From Bacteroidetes bacterium 43-93 (GTDB taxonomy: Bacteria > Bacteroidota > Bacteroidia > Chitinophagales > Chitinophagaceae), in the NCBI GenBank assembly GCA_001897855.1, contig MKUO01000017.1:124001-188000 (forward strand): a DNA stretch of 64,000 bases, given 5' to 3'. Both the position numbers and the translations under genes were made by a program. The notes under the pieces are model-generated. The model was not told the origin of the DNA. It worked only from the letters and a program-made list of their open reading frames with translations, and ran no database searches. Below, piece after piece: positions 8,604 to 17,792 of this stretch; the first letter of the stretch is position 1; each line of letters starts with the position of its first letter.

Positions 8604-10016
8604 ATGGCAGAAATCCTGCACAAGGTGGTGAATGAAGAAAGGCAAGGCGAAGCCTTCGCCCCTTTCACTGAAGACCCCAATACATACAACAAGAAATTTT
8701 ATATAGAAAGCTATGGTTGCCAGATGAACTTCAGCGATAGCGAGATCGTAGCATCCATCCTGCAGGAGCAGGGTTTTGGCGCTACCCGCAATTTTGAGGA
8801 AGCCAGCCTAGTGCTCATCAATACTTGCTCCATACGCGAAAAAGCGGAGCAGACAGTACGCAATCGCCTACAAACCTTCAAGTCGATCAAAGACAACAGG
8901 CCAGGTATGCTCATCGGCGTACTGGGTTGTATGGCAGAGCGTTTGAAGGCTAAATTCTTGGAAGAAGAAAAACTGGTAGATATTGTCGTAGGCCCGGACG
9001 CTTACCGCAGCCTTCCTGGGCTTATTAACGAGGCTGAAGGCGGACAAAAAACCGTCAACGTACTTTTGAGTCGTGAAGAAACATACGCAGATATCGCACC
9101 GGTTAGGCTCGATAGCAACGGCGTTACCGCTTTTGTAAGCATTATGCGTGGTTGTAACAATATGTGTACTTTCTGCGTAGTGCCATTCACCCGCGGCCGT
9201 GAAAGAAGCCGCGATGCCGTAAGCATAGTAAACGAATGTAAAGACCTGTTTGAAAGGGGCTATCGCGAAGTAACGCTGCTTGGCCAGAATGTAGATAGCT
9301 ATCATTTTGTAAATGCCGAAGGTGAAGAGATCACATTCGACAAACTGTTAGAAATGGTAGCTTTGGTATCTCCCCTGCTGCGTGTACGTTTCAGCACATC
9401 GCACCCTAAGGATATTACAGATGATGTACTGCACACCATGGCTAAGTACGATAATATTTGTGAATACATTCACCTGCCGGTGCAAAGCGGTAATACCCGC
9501 ATCCTGCAGCAGATGAACCGTACTTATACCCGCGAATGGTACCTGAACAAAGTAAAACGCATCCGCGAGATCATGCCCGATTGTGGTTTGAGCACAGACG
9601 TCATCAGCGGCTTCTGCAGCGAAACGGAGGAAGAACACCGGGATACACTAAGCCTGATGGAAATGTGCCGTTTTGATATGGCATATATGTTCTCCTATAG
9701 CGAACGCCCCGGTACACTTGCTGCCCGCCGTTACGAAGATGATGTACCTGAAGATGTGAAAAAACGCAGGCTCGAGGAGATCATCACATTACAAAACGGA
9801 CACTCCCGCGAAAGTTATAAGAACGATATAGGCAAGACTTTTAAAGTATTGATAGAAGGGAACAGTAAGCGTAGTGAAGCAGACTGGTGTGGCCGCAATT
9901 CGCAAAATAAAATGGTGGTATTCCCTAAAGGCAACCACAATTTGCAAAAGGGTGATTATGCGACTGTAAAGATCAACAGCGCCACTTCAGCCACGCTGAT
10001 TGGTGAAATAGTATAA
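8604..10016 (+). CDS. miaB: tRNA-2-methylthio-N6-dimethylallyladenosine synthase
   Basis: A 470-residue radical-SAM methylthiotransferase that adds a 2-methylthio group to i6A37 of tRNAs reading UNN codons. The N-terminal UPF0004 domain has cysteines C39, C75 and C109 for the auxiliary [4Fe-4S] cluster. The radical-SAM motif is [14 protein letters not shown] (C184, C188, C191), and a C-terminal TRAM RNA-binding domain covers about 405-470. Length and motifs fit MiaB rather than RimO or MtaB. It opens a cluster that continues with a sigma-54 activator and envelope genes. Confidence 0.96.
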   Translation: MAEILHKVVNEERQGEAFAPFTEDPNTYNKKFYIESYGCQMNFSDSEIVASILQEQGFGATRNFEEASLVLINTCSIREKAEQTVRNRLQTFKSIKDNRPGMLIGVLGCMAERLKAKFLEEEKLVDIVVGPDAYRSLPGLINEAEGGQKTVNVLLSREETYADIAPVRLDSNGVTAFVSIMRGCNNMCTFCVVPFTRGRERSRDAVSIVNECKDLFERGYREVTLLGQNVDSYHFVNAEGEEITFDKLLEMVALVSPLLRVRFSTSHPKDITDDVLHTMAKYDNICEYIHLPVQSGNTRILQQMNRTYTREWYLNKVKRIREIMPDCGLSTDVISGFCSETEEEHRDTLSLMEMCRFDMAYMFSYSERPGTLAARRYEDDVPEDVKKRRLEEIITLQNGHSRESYKNDIGKTFKVLIEGNSKRSEADWCGRNSQNKMVVFPKGNHNLQKGDYATVKINSATSATLIGEIV

Positions 10017-10030
10017 ATAAACCGGGGCCG

Positions 10031-10074
10031 AAATTCAAAAAGTTAGCTTTTGAATTTTGACTTTTGAATTTTGA
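10031..10074. repeat. AT-rich inverted repeat plus 14-bp tandem repeat
   Basis: Between miaB and the sigma-54 activator, AAATTCAAAA (10031-10040) pairs with TTTTGAATTT (10048-10057) around a 7-base loop. The right arm is part of two adjacent copies of CTTTTGAATTTTGA (10047-10060 and 10061-10074). This could be a weak terminator, an mRNA hairpin or a binding site before the next ATG. Confidence 0.6.
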
Positions 10075-10083
10075 CTTAGAACA

Positions 10084-11340
10084 ATGGATCTGCAAAGTAT
10101 AAAAAACAGGTTTGGCATCATTGGCAACTCGGCAACATTAAACCATGCGCTGAGCACAGCTATACAGGTAGCCTCTACCGACCTGTCTGTATTGATAGTG
10201 GGTGAAAGTGGTGTGGGTAAGGAAGCCTTCGCCAATATCATACATTCGCTCTCATCACGAAAACACAATCCTTTCATTGCCGTAAACTGCGGTGCGATAC
10301 CAGAAGGCACTATCGATAGTGAATTATTCGGCCACGAAAAGGGCTCTTTTACGGGTGCCGCCGATACCCGCAAAGGATATTTCGAAACAGTTAATGGCGG
10401 TACCATATTCCTGGATGAAATAGGCGAAATGCCGCTTGGTACACAGGCCCGCTTATTGCGTGTACTGGAAACGGGTGAGTTCATTCGCGTTGGTTCTTCT
10501 AAAGTACAAAAGACAGATGTGCGGGTAATAGCCGCTACTAACCGCGACTTGCTGGAACGCACACAACAAGGCAAGTTTCGTGAAGATCTTTATTACAGGC
10601 TTAGTACCGTACCTATCCGTGTACCGGCCCTCCGCGATCGTAAAGAAGATATTCCGCTGCTATTCCGCAAATTCACTTCCGATTTTGCAGAACGCTACAG
10701 GACACAATCCGTACAGCTCGATAACGCTGCGCAACAATTACTGGTTAATTATCACTGGCAAGGCAATGTACGCGAGTTAAAAAATATTGCAGAACAGATC
10801 TCTGTGCTAAGTACGGATAAATTGGTTACTGCCGATACGCTGCAAAGCTTCCTGCCGCAGGTAGCGGGAAACAGGTCGCTGGCCCTGGTACAACAGGCGG
10901 GCGTACCTATTCCAAGTCCGGGCGGTTCATCAGCAGAGCAATTTGGCAATACCGAAAGAGATATACTATACAAGTTGTTTTTCGAGTTAAAGAAAGACAT
11001 GAATGATATCAAACAGTTGCTGTTCGAATTCACGCATCAGCCAGGCGCTGCCTACTCCCCTGCCCCAATACAAGATGGTGGTATGATGCCTGCTTTCAAT
11101 AACGCTCCTTATAATAATATCACTGAGCCCATTGTTTCTTCATCGCCTATTATTACGGTAGAGCATATGGATCATCACGAGGATGTAGAGGAATCTTTAA
11201 TGCTTGCAGACAGGGAAAAGGAATTCATCATCAAATCTCTGAAAAAGCATAAAGGCCGCCGCCGCGATGCAGCTAACGAACTGGGCATATCAGAACGTAC
11301 CTTATACCGCAAGATCAAAGAATACGACATTAAAGAGTAA
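10084..11340 (+). CDS. Sigma-54-dependent transcriptional activator
   Basis: A 418-residue AAA+ enhancer-binding protein. Walker A is GESGVGKE (40-47), the sigma-54 contact loop is GSFTGA (87-92, serine replacing the usual alanine), and Walker B is FLDEIGEM (109-116). Residues about 370-418 form a Fis-type helix-turn-helix (RRDAANELGISERTLYRKIKEY). There is no N-terminal receiver or PAS domain; only about 15 residues precede the AAA+ core, so activity is probably set by level or partner proteins. A disordered linker lies between. It leads the lptE-TPR-secG genes, a conserved Bacteroidota order, suggesting control of envelope functions. Confidence 0.93.
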   Translation: MDLQSIKNRFGIIGNSATLNHALSTAIQVASTDLSVLIVGESGVGKEAFANIIHSLSSRKHNPFIAVNCGAIPEGTIDSELFGHEKGSFTGAADTRKGYFETVNGGTIFLDEIGEMPLGTQARLLRVLETGEFIRVGSSKVQKTDVRVIAATNRDLLERTQQGKFREDLYYRLSTVPIRVPALRDRKEDIPLLFRKFTSDFAERYRTQSVQLDNAAQQLLVNYHWQGNVRELKNIAEQISVLSTDKLVTADTLQSFLPQVAGNRSLALVQQAGVPIPSPGGSSAEQFGNTERDILYKLFFELKKDMNDIKQLLFEFTHQPGAAYSPAPIQDGGMMPAFNNAPYNNITEPIVSSSPIITVEHMDHHEDVEESLMLADREKEFIIKSLKKHKGRRRDAANELGISERTLYRKIKEYDIKE

Positions 11341-11350
11341 CTTCAGCACC

Positions 11351-11848
11351 ATGCGCAGGCTTCTATTATTAGTACCCATATTTTTACTGTTTTGCAGCGG
11401 ATGTGGCGTGTATAGCTTCACCGGGGCTACCATTGATGGCAAAACCCTGAATATGCACATGCTGGATAACAGGGCACGTAATGTGGTGCCTACGCTTAGC
11501 CAGAATCTTACATCTATGATACGCCAGCGTATCCTTACGCAAACGGGCCTTACTTCTGTTAATACCGAAAATGCCGATTACGATATTAGTGGTTATATTA
11601 CAGGGTATGAAGTAACGGTATCCGGCGTACAGAACACGCAAACCGCCAGCCAGAACAGGTTGACAATATCGGTGACTATAGTATTTAAGAACAGGAAGAA
11701 CAGTAAAGCAGATTTTACACAATCGTTTAGCAGGTTTGCAGATTTCAGTGCCAGCCAAACGGTACAAAGTGTAGAAGGCACCCTGATAGAAACGATAGGA
11801 AATTTGCTGGCACAAGACATATTTAATAAAGCATTTGTAAATTGGTAG
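11351..11848 (+). CDS. lptE: LPS assembly lipoprotein LptE
   Basis: A 165-residue lipoprotein. The signal peptide MRRLLLLVPIFLLFCSGC ends at the lipidated C18, followed by GVYSFTGATIDG, the start typical of Bacteroidota LptE. The rest is a mixed alpha/beta domain with a long helix and strands. LptE plugs the LptD barrel in the outer membrane and helps insert lipopolysaccharide. An earlier in-frame ATG (11267) would run inside the activator gene, so the ATG at 11351 with the good signal peptide is chosen. It begins 10 bp after the activator stop. Confidence 0.88.
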   Translation: MRRLLLLVPIFLLFCSGCGVYSFTGATIDGKTLNMHMLDNRARNVVPTLSQNLTSMIRQRILTQTGLTSVNTENADYDISGYITGYEVTVSGVQNTQTASQNRLTISVTIVFKNRKNSKADFTQSFSRFADFSASQTVQSVEGTLIETIGNLLAQDIFNKAFVNW

Positions 11849-11865
11849 TAGTTTTACGGTAATTC

Positions 11866-12888
11866 ATGATCACTTCTTCTTCCATACCATACATATCACA
11901 GGTTTTGAGCGAACCGCAAAATATATCTGCGGTCGATAAGGAAAGTATTGATGCGCTTATCCAAACTTACCCTTATTTTGTGCCTGCACGTTATATGGAA
12001 GCTGCTAACGAACATAAAAAACAACCATTCAATCCGCCTATGATGGCGATGATGCAGTTGTATATGGGCAACTGGCTGCTGTTCAACGAGTTTCTTAAAG
12101 CCGCTTCAGGTGTCGCAACTGCCGAAACACCTAAACCAGCCCCTCAGCAAGCTGCGCCTCAGCCGGAAGCACAGCAGGAAGAACCTGCGCAACCTGAATG
12201 GGATGCTACGGCTACAGTAGAAACACCTATTGCAGAAGTAGTAGCAGAACCGAAAGCAAACGAGGTTGTTACCGAAACATTTGTTGTACCCGAGGTATTA
12301 GAAGAACCCCAGGTTATAGAAGAAGCTCCTAAGCAAGCAGAACCTGCCACCAAACATCACGAGCCATTATATAAAGATTTCAATATTGTTGCAGACGTTC
12401 CCGGATCAGATGAATCTTTTATACTACCTGTATATACAGAAGATTACTTTCTGCACCAGGGTATGAATGTGTCTAATAAGATACCTGCAGACATCCAGAA
12501 AGAGGGAGATACCACAGACGAAGATAAACAGCTTATGGTGGTAATGAGCTTCTCTGAATGGCTGGTGTTCTTTAAAAACCGCAAGGCGCGCGAGGCTGAA
12601 GAAGCAGAAGACCAGAAAGCGGTGAAAACCATGTGGCAAAAGGAAAAACTGGCGGCCGCACTGGAAGAAGAAAATGAGGAAATACCGGAAAAAGTATTCG
12701 AAATGGCAGTGAATTCCATTACCAAGGAAGATGACCTCGCCAGCGAAAGCCTTGCAGAGATACACGCCAAGCAGGGACGGTATGACAAGGCAATAGAAAT
12801 GTATCGCAAATTAAGTTTGCGCAATCCCCAAAAAAAGGCTTATTTTGCCCGGAAAATCGAAATTCTCCAAAAAGAAAAAGGATCATGA
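11866..12888 (+). CDS. Hypothetical TPR protein between lptE and secG
   Basis: A 340-residue protein with three parts. Residues 1-85 are helical with aromatic motifs (LIQTYPYFVPARYM, MMQLYMGNWLLF). Residues about 88-165 are a Pro/Ala/Glu/Gln-rich, probably disordered linker. Residues about 290-340 are a tetratricopeptide-like unit (LAEIHAKQGRYDKAIEMYRKLSLRNP). No signal peptide, so probably cytoplasmic. It overlaps secG by 4 bp (ATGA), implying translational coupling, and follows lptE by 17 bp. The same slot between lptE and secG is occupied in other Bacteroidota, suggesting a role with secretion or envelope assembly; function unknown. Confidence 0.85.
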   Translation: MITSSSIPYISQVLSEPQNISAVDKESIDALIQTYPYFVPARYMEAANEHKKQPFNPPMMAMMQLYMGNWLLFNEFLKAASGVATAETPKPAPQQAAPQPEAQQEEPAQPEWDATATVETPIAEVVAEPKANEVVTETFVVPEVLEEPQVIEEAPKQAEPATKHHEPLYKDFNIVADVPGSDESFILPVYTEDYFLHQGMNVSNKIPADIQKEGDTTDEDKQLMVVMSFSEWLVFFKNRKAREAEEAEDQKAVKTMWQKEKLAAALEEENEEIPEKVFEMAVNSITKEDDLASESLAEIHAKQGRYDKAIEMYRKLSLRNPQKKAYFARKIEILQKEKGS

Positions 12889-13199
12889 TAGGATTAATAA
12901 CCATATTGATATTATTGGCTTGTTTAGTGCTGGCTTTCTTTGTACTTATTCAAAACCCTAAAGGTGGCGGCCTTTCCGGCACATTCGGCAGCATCAGCAG
13001 CCAGGTAATGGGCGTGAAGCAATCTACCGATGTTATGGAAAAAGGCACATGGATATCTATGGCTGTAGTTGCAATACTGTGCATCTTCTCCGTTTCTTTA
13101 TACGAATCTCCTAAGATGGATGATGGCAGCAGCAAACAAACCAAACAGCGTTCTTCTGCCCCTGCACAGCAACAAAAAGCACCTGCCGGTAAAAAATAA
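12885..13199 (+). CDS. secG: Preprotein translocase subunit SecG
   Basis: A 104-residue membrane protein with two helices (about 4-22 and 52-72) separated by a loop PKGGGLSGTFGS, the SecG hallmark, followed by a polar, lysine- and glutamine-rich cytoplasmic tail. SecG assists the SecYE channel during protein export. Its start ATGA overlaps the stop of the TPR gene. A terminator follows within 30 bp, ending the miaB-to-secG run. Confidence 0.93.
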   Translation: MIGLITILILLACLVLAFFVLIQNPKGGGLSGTFGSISSQVMGVKQSTDVMEKGTWISMAVVAILCIFSVSLYESPKMDDGSSKQTKQRSSAPAQQQKAPAGKK

Positions 13200-13223
13200 A
13201 CTTTAGTTCATTTTATTATAACG

Positions 13224-13256
13224 TACCTACTCTGTAATTTGAGTAGGTATTTTTTT
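13224..13256 (+). terminator. Intrinsic terminator after secG
   Basis: ACCTACTC and GAGTAGGT form an 8-bp stem with an 8-base loop, followed by ATTTTTTT. It separates secG from mltG, whose start codon is only 8 bp further, so mltG may depend on read-through. Confidence 0.8.
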
Positions 13257-13263
13257 GCGATAC

Positions 13264-14298
13264 ATGTCTGCCAAACGCACAAGGAAAAGTAAAGCACCCG
13301 CAATACTGGGTATGGTATTGCTGCTGATAGCAGCTATTGCCGTTTACAAAACATTCGGCCCTAACACAGGAAGTCTGTCCAGGGGAGAATTTCTATATAT
13401 CCATACCAATGCCCGTTTTGATGAAGTGCAAAAGGAGTTGGAAGAAGGTGGTTATATCAGCGATATGTTCAGCTTCAACCTGCTGGCAAAAGCCGCTAAA
13501 TACCCCGATCGTGTTCATGCAGGCAAGTATAAGATCAGCCGGGGAATGAGCAATTTCAACATCATCCGTATGTTACGTTCCGGCCGCCAAACCCCTGTGA
13601 AACTGGTCATTAATAAACTGCGCACTAAGCACGATCTCACACACCTGATAGGTACGCACCTCGAGGCCGACTCAAACCAGGTATTCTCTTTATTGACAGA
13701 CAGCACCTTCCTCGCCGGCTACGGACTGGATACCAACACTGCTATGTGCGCTATTATGCCCGATACATATGAGTTCTTCTGGAATACTGATGCAGAACAT
13801 GCCTTTGAGAAAATAGCAAAAACTTTCAATGCCTTTTGGACAGACGAACGCAGGCAGCAGGCGCAGGCAAAAAAACTGACCGTGCCGCAAGTGGTAACGG
13901 TAGCGTCCATTGTGGAAGAAGAAACCAATAAGAATGATGAAAAGCCTTTGATAGCGAGTGTATATCTCAACCGGTATAACAAGGGTATGCTCTTACAGGC
14001 CGACCCTACAGTTAAGTTCGCTGTAGGCGACTTCACTATCAAAAGGATCACAGGCGCTTATTTAGGCATCGCTTCACCCTATAATACCTATAGAGTAAAA
14101 GGATTACCACCGGGGCCTATCTGTACACCATCGAAGAAAAGTATAGAAGCCGTGCTGATGGCACCGGAAAACAATTACTTGTACTTCTGCGCCAGGGAAG
14201 ATTTCAGTGGGTACCACAACTTCGCCACTAACCTGGCAGACCATATGAAGAATGCACGTGCCTACCAGCAGGCGCTGGATGCGAGGGGTATACATTAA
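13264..14298 (+). CDS. mltG: Endolytic murein transglycosylase MltG
   Basis: A 344-residue inner-membrane protein with a basic N-terminus and one membrane helix (about 12-30), then a periplasmic YceG/MltG domain. The catalytic glutamate lies in VASIVEEETNK (E218). Further family motifs are IMPDTYEFFWNT and KGLPPGPICTPSKKSIEAVL and the C-terminal YFCAREDFSGYHNFATN. MltG cuts nascent glycan strands and helps end peptidoglycan polymerisation. I chose ATG 13264 over a TTG 9 bp upstream. The start lies right after the secG terminator and the stop overlaps the convergent membrane gene by 4 bp. Confidence 0.93.
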   Translation: MSAKRTRKSKAPAILGMVLLLIAAIAVYKTFGPNTGSLSRGEFLYIHTNARFDEVQKELEEGGYISDMFSFNLLAKAAKYPDRVHAGKYKISRGMSNFNIIRMLRSGRQTPVKLVINKLRTKHDLTHLIGTHLEADSNQVFSLLTDSTFLAGYGLDTNTAMCAIMPDTYEFFWNTDAEHAFEKIAKTFNAFWTDERRQQAQAKKLTVPQVVTVASIVEEETNKNDEKPLIASVYLNRYNKGMLLQADPTVKFAVGDFTIKRITGAYLGIASPYNTYRVKGLPPGPICTPSKKSIEAVLMAPENNYLYFCAREDFSGYHNFATNLADHMKNARAYQQALDARGIH

Positions 14299-14690
14299 CT
14301 TTCTTCCAGCTCCAGTTTATACGTCTGCCTGTCTTTTCTAAAAAATAACAGGTAATAACTTAATAATATCAGTAAGCCAATGCAGAAAATACCTACTGCA
14401 TAAGGCCTCGCTTCTATATTAAAGAACTCCCCTACCATCCATACAGAATTAGCCATGATCCACAGGCAAACGGCCAGGTTATGAAATAATTCCGCACGTA
14501 CATGCCTCGTCTTCCAGAGTATATAAAATGCCACAGAAAGCGTGGGGAGGATCATAAATATCCCCCCGGGTCGCCAAACCATAGCCCAGCAGGTATCTTT
14601 TATCAGCCACAGGAATATATGTCCGTTTTCTATCCATCGGAAGGAGGGCGTTACCTGTATGGCTTTCTCAGTAGTTTTATTTTCAGGCAT
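14295..14690 (-). CDS. Hypothetical four-helix membrane protein
   Basis: A 131-residue protein with hydrophobic segments at about 24-38, 41-58, 68-85 and 98-116, and a charged C-terminal tail (FFRKDRQTYKLELEES). Several tryptophans cluster in the first half (WIENGHIFLWLIKDTCWAMVW). I do not recognise the family. It is convergent with mltG (4-bp overlap) and divergent from gapA; nothing indicates a shared role with either. Confidence 0.7.
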   Translation of the reverse strand: MPENKTTEKAIQVTPSFRWIENGHIFLWLIKDTCWAMVWRPGGIFMILPTLSVAFYILWKTRHVRAELFHNLAVCLWIMANSVWMVGEFFNIEARPYAVGIFCIGLLILLSYYLLFFRKDRQTYKLELEES

Positions 14691-14789
14691 GGCGCAAGAT
14701 TAGTGTGTAAATAGCAAATCGCCAAGTTTCTTATAACACTTAATCCACATGCGTAATAGCGAAGATTTTATATTATCCGCTAATGAACG

Positions 14790-14797
14790 TACCTTTG
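14790..14797 (+). promoter_or_regulatory. -7 box for gapA
   Basis: TACCTTTG is an exact TAnnTTTG match 47 bp before the gapA ATG, giving an untranslated leader of about 40 bases. Confidence 0.6.
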
Positions 14798-14844
14798 CAC
14801 CCAAATTTTATTAATCTGTTTCAAATAATTTAATAAACTAAGCA

Positions 14845-15858
14845 ATGAGTAAAGTTAAAGTTGCCATTAATGGTTTCGGCCGCATCGGCCGCCTGGCTTT
14901 CCGCCAGATCTACAACATGGATGGTATTGAAGTTGTTGCTATCAATGATCTTACAAAGCCCGAAGTACTGGCTCATCTTCTGAAATACGATACTGCACAG
15001 GGCCGTTTCGGTGTAGAAGTAAAGCACACTGAAGATTCCATCGTTGTTAATGGCAATACCATTAAAATATATGCTCAGAAAGATCCTGCTCAAATTCCTT
15101 GGGGCCAGCACGATGTAGATGTGGTTCTGGAATGTACAGGTTTCTTCACCGATGCTGAAAAAGCAAAAGCACATATCACAGCAGGCGCTAAACGCGTTGT
15201 GATCTCTGCTCCTGCTACAGGCGAACTGAAAACCGTAGTATTCAACGTTAACCACAACATCCTGGATGGTAGCGAAACTGTTATCAGCTGCGCTTCATGT
15301 ACTACCAACTGCCTGGCTCCTATGGCTAAGGCGCTGAACGATAACTTCGGTATCGTTACCGGTATTATGAGCACTATCCACGCTTATACAAACGACCAGA
15401 ACACGCTGGACGCTCCACACCCGAAAGGTGACCTCCGCCGCGCACGTGCCGCTGCTGCCAACATCGTTCCTAACTCTACAGGTGCTGCTAAGGCTATCGG
15501 CCTGGTGCTTCCTGAACTGAAAGGCAAACTGGACGGCGGTGCTCAACGTGTGCCTACCATCACTGGTTCTTTAACTGAACTGGTTACCGTACTGAGCAAG
15601 AAAACAACTGCTGAAGAGATCAACGCTGCTATGAAAGCTGCTGCTAACGAAAGCTTCGGATACAACGAAGACGAGATCGTTTCCAGCGATATCATTGGTA
15701 CACACTTCGGTTCTTTGTTTGACGCTACACAAACTAAAGTAATGACTGTAGGCGATCAGCAACTGGTAAAAACCGTTAGCTGGTACGATAACGAAATGAG
15801 CTATGTTTCTCAGTTGGTTCGTACTGTTAAATATTTCGCGGGACTGATCAGCAAATAA
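14845..15858 (+). CDS. gapA: Glyceraldehyde-3-phosphate dehydrogenase, type I
   Basis: A 337-residue glycolytic enzyme converting glyceraldehyde-3-phosphate, phosphate and NAD+ to 1,3-bisphosphoglycerate. INGFGRIGR (8-16) is the Rossmann nucleotide loop. AINDLT keeps an acidic residue at the end of strand 2, which favours NAD+. The catalytic cysteine is C152 in [10 protein letters not shown]. The C-terminal [16 protein letters not shown] is the family signature. Codons are the regular set expected of a highly expressed gene. A terminator follows; pgk lies about 600 bp downstream beyond one small gene. Confidence 0.97.
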   Translation: MSKVKVAINGFGRIGRLAFRQIYNMDGIEVVAINDLTKPEVLAHLLKYDTAQGRFGVEVKHTEDSIVVNGNTIKIYAQKDPAQIPWGQHDVDVVLECTGFFTDAEKAKAHITAGAKRVVISAPATGELKTVVFNVNHNILDGSETVISCASCTTNCLAPMAKALNDNFGIVTGIMSTIHAYTNDQNTLDAPHPKGDLRRARAAAANIVPNSTGAAKAIGLVLPELKGKLDGGAQRVPTITGSLTELVTVLSKKTTAEEINAAMKAAANESFGYNEDEIVSSDIIGTHFGSLFDATQTKVMTVGDQQLVKTVSWYDNEMSYVSQLVRTVKYFAGLISK

Positions 15859-15880
15859 TCCTAACCTGCTTACAAAATAT

Positions 15881-15907
15881 AAAGCCTTTCTTCGGAAAGG
15901 CTTTTTT
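15881..15907 (+). terminator. Intrinsic terminator of gapA
   Basis: AAGCCTTTC and GAAAGGCTT pair around a stable TTCG tetraloop, followed by a T run. It lies 23 bp after the gapA stop. Confidence 0.92.
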
Positions 15908-15948
15908 CTTGGCATTATTCTACTGTGTGTGCAGGAAAACATAACCTT

Positions 15949-16389
15949 ATGAATAACCACACCGTCAGTAAAACGATACGGATAAATGCCCCCAAAGCAG
16001 CAGTTTGGGACGTGCTTACCAACCCTGAAAAAACAAAAGAGTACTTTTTTCACTGCGAGGTACTATCTGATTGGCAAAAAGGAAGTCCTATTACCTTCAA
16101 AGGAAAAATGTTCTGGGTAGTAAATATCGAGATGAATGGGACTATTGTAGATATAGATCCCGGCAACATGCTAAAATACACCTTGAAGAATGGACACAAA
16201 AAAGAGGAGGATCCCGATAACTTTAGTACCGTTACAGATATACTTACCGAAGAAAATGGCATTACAACCCTTAGTATTACAGACGATGTTGGCAGTGCAG
16301 AAGGCTACGAGGAAAGAGTAGAGAAATCCGAAAAAGGTTGGGATAAAGTGCTTAACGGGTTAAAAAAGCTGGTAGAAGAAGGTTCCTAA
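15949..16389 (+). CDS. SRPBCC (AHSA1/START-like) domain protein
   Basis: A 146-residue single-domain protein. It opens with [21 protein letters not shown], the first strand and helix of the SRPBCC fold. Strands follow ([31 protein letters not shown]) and a long final helix ([15 protein letters not shown]), the pattern of AHSA1-like (DUF1801/Aha1-related) proteins that bind hydrophobic ligands or act in stress responses. Ligand unknown. ATG 15949 fits the fold start better than an upstream GTG at 15925. It lies between gapA and pgk, on the same strand. Confidence 0.85.
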   Translation: MNNHTVSKTIRINAPKAAVWDVLTNPEKTKEYFFHCEVLSDWQKGSPITFKGKMFWVVNIEMNGTIVDIDPGNMLKYTLKNGHKKEEDPDNFSTVTDILTEENGITTLSITDDVGSAEGYEERVEKSEKGWDKVLNGLKKLVEEGS

Positions 16390-16420
16390 AAAAGCCATTC
16401 ATATTACAAGCTTCATTGAT

Positions 16421-16428
16421 TATTTTTG
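16421..16428 (+). promoter_or_regulatory. -7 box for pgk
   Basis: TATTTTTG matches TAnnTTTG exactly, 40 bp before the chosen pgk start. Confidence 0.5.
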
Positions 16429-16468
16429 CTGCTCGGCTGTACAAATGGCTAACTATACTACAATTATT

Positions 16469-17680
16469 ATGAGCAAATTCAACAGTTTCAATTTCAACGG
16501 TAAAAAGGCACTGGTGCGTGTAGATTTCAACGTACCTATCAAAGACGGCACTATCACAGACGATACCCGTATAAAGGCGGCACTGCCTACCATAAAAAAG
16601 ATACTGGCAGATGGCGGCAGCATTGTGCTGATGAGCCACTTTGGCCGCCCGCATAAGGACATTGAAAAAAAGCCGCATCTTACGCTGGCCGATTTCAGCT
16701 TAAAGCCTGTAGCTAAGCACCTCGCTACACTGTTGGGTACAGAAGTGCAGTTTGCAGAGGACTGCATCAGTGAAGATGCTCAACAAAAAGCTGCTGCATT
16801 ACAACCGGGGCAGATATTGCTGCTGGAGAACCTGCGCTACTATAAGCAGGAGGAAAAAGGCGATGCCGGTTTTGCAGAGACCTTATCTAAACTAGGCGAT
16901 GTATATGTAAATGACGCCTTTGGTACTGCACACCGCGCACATGCCTCTACAGCTGTTATAGCTCAATACTTCCCTGTAGATAAGAAAATGTTCGGACTGC
17001 TGATGGAAGGCGAGGTAAGCGCTGCTGAAAAAGTACTGCACAACGCACAAAAACCTTTCACCGCTATCATTGGCGGCGCCAAGGTTTCTGATAAAATATT
17101 GATCATCGAAAACCTGCTGGAAAAAGCAACCGATATCATCATTGGTGGCGGTATGGCTTATACTTTCTTTAAAGCACAGGGTGGCCACATTGGCAATTCT
17201 CTATGCGAAGACGACCGCCTGGATACAGCAAGGGAGTTATTGAAGAAAGCAGAGACAAAAGGTGTATGCATTCACCTGCCGCAAGACAGCATCCTTGCCG
17301 ATAAATTTGCTGCTGATGCCAATACTGCATCTGCCATCAATACAGAGATACCCGAAGGCTGGATGGGCCTCGACATAGGCCAGATGGCTTGTGATATGTT
17401 CTGCAAAGTAATTAAGGATTCAAAGACCATATTGTGGAATGGCCCGATGGGTGTATTCGAGATGGAGAAATTCCAGCACGGTACCAAATGCGTGGCTGAC
17501 GCAGTTAAAGAAGCAACAGAAGCCGGCGCTTACTCATTGGTAGGCGGCGGCGATAGCGTAGCAGCAGTAAACAAGTTCGGCTATGCTGACAAAGTAAGTT
17601 ATGTATCTACAGGCGGCGGAGCTATGCTAGAGTTCTTCGAAGGTAAGGAGTTACCGGGGATAGCTGCTATTAAGAACTAA
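16469..17680 (+). CDS. pgk: Phosphoglycerate kinase
   Basis: A 403-residue glycolytic enzyme that transfers phosphate from 1,3-bisphosphoglycerate to ADP. The N-terminal domain starts [12 protein letters not shown] with the following LMSHFGRP and [13 protein letters not shown] substrate motifs; the C-terminal domain holds the nucleotide loop (GGAKVSDKI) and the hinge-end [19 protein letters not shown] prefer ATG 16469 (MSKFNSFNF) since relatives begin there; an in-frame ATG at 16445 would add eight residues and is also possible. A terminator follows directly. Confidence 0.96.
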   Translation: MSKFNSFNFNGKKALVRVDFNVPIKDGTITDDTRIKAALPTIKKILADGGSIVLMSHFGRPHKDIEKKPHLTLADFSLKPVAKHLATLLGTEVQFAEDCISEDAQQKAAALQPGQILLLENLRYYKQEEKGDAGFAETLSKLGDVYVNDAFGTAHRAHASTAVIAQYFPVDKKMFGLLMEGEVSAAEKVLHNAQKPFTAIIGGAKVSDKILIIENLLEKATDIIIGGGMAYTFFKAQGGHIGNSLCEDDRLDTARELLKKAETKGVCIHLPQDSILADKFAADANTASAINTEIPEGWMGLDIGQMACDMFCKVIKDSKTILWNGPMGVFEMEKFQHGTKCVADAVKEATEAGAYSLVGGGDSVAAVNKFGYADKVSYVSTGGGAMLEFFEGKELPGIAAIKN

Positions 17681-17700
17681 TCTTTTACGTATTGACATAT

Positions 17701-17731
17701 GAAAGCCCACTAATGGTGGGCTTTCCCTTTT
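17701..17731 (+). terminator. Intrinsic terminator of pgk
   Basis: GAAAGCCCAC and GTGGGCTTTC form a 10-bp stem with loop TAATG, followed by CCTTTTT. Confidence 0.88.
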
Positions 17732-17792
17732 TACTTATCTGTTATTGCATTTCTAACTGAAAACTTTCACTTTAGCATCAAATACCCCTTGC

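Noticed and set aside
11267-11350. Longer start for lptE
   Set aside because: The added part lies inside the sigma-54 activator gene, while ATG 11351 begins a good lipoprotein signal.
14691-14844. Possible RNA gene before gapA
   Set aside because: No tRNA cloverleaf or conserved RNA motif is visible; a simple promoter explains the gap.
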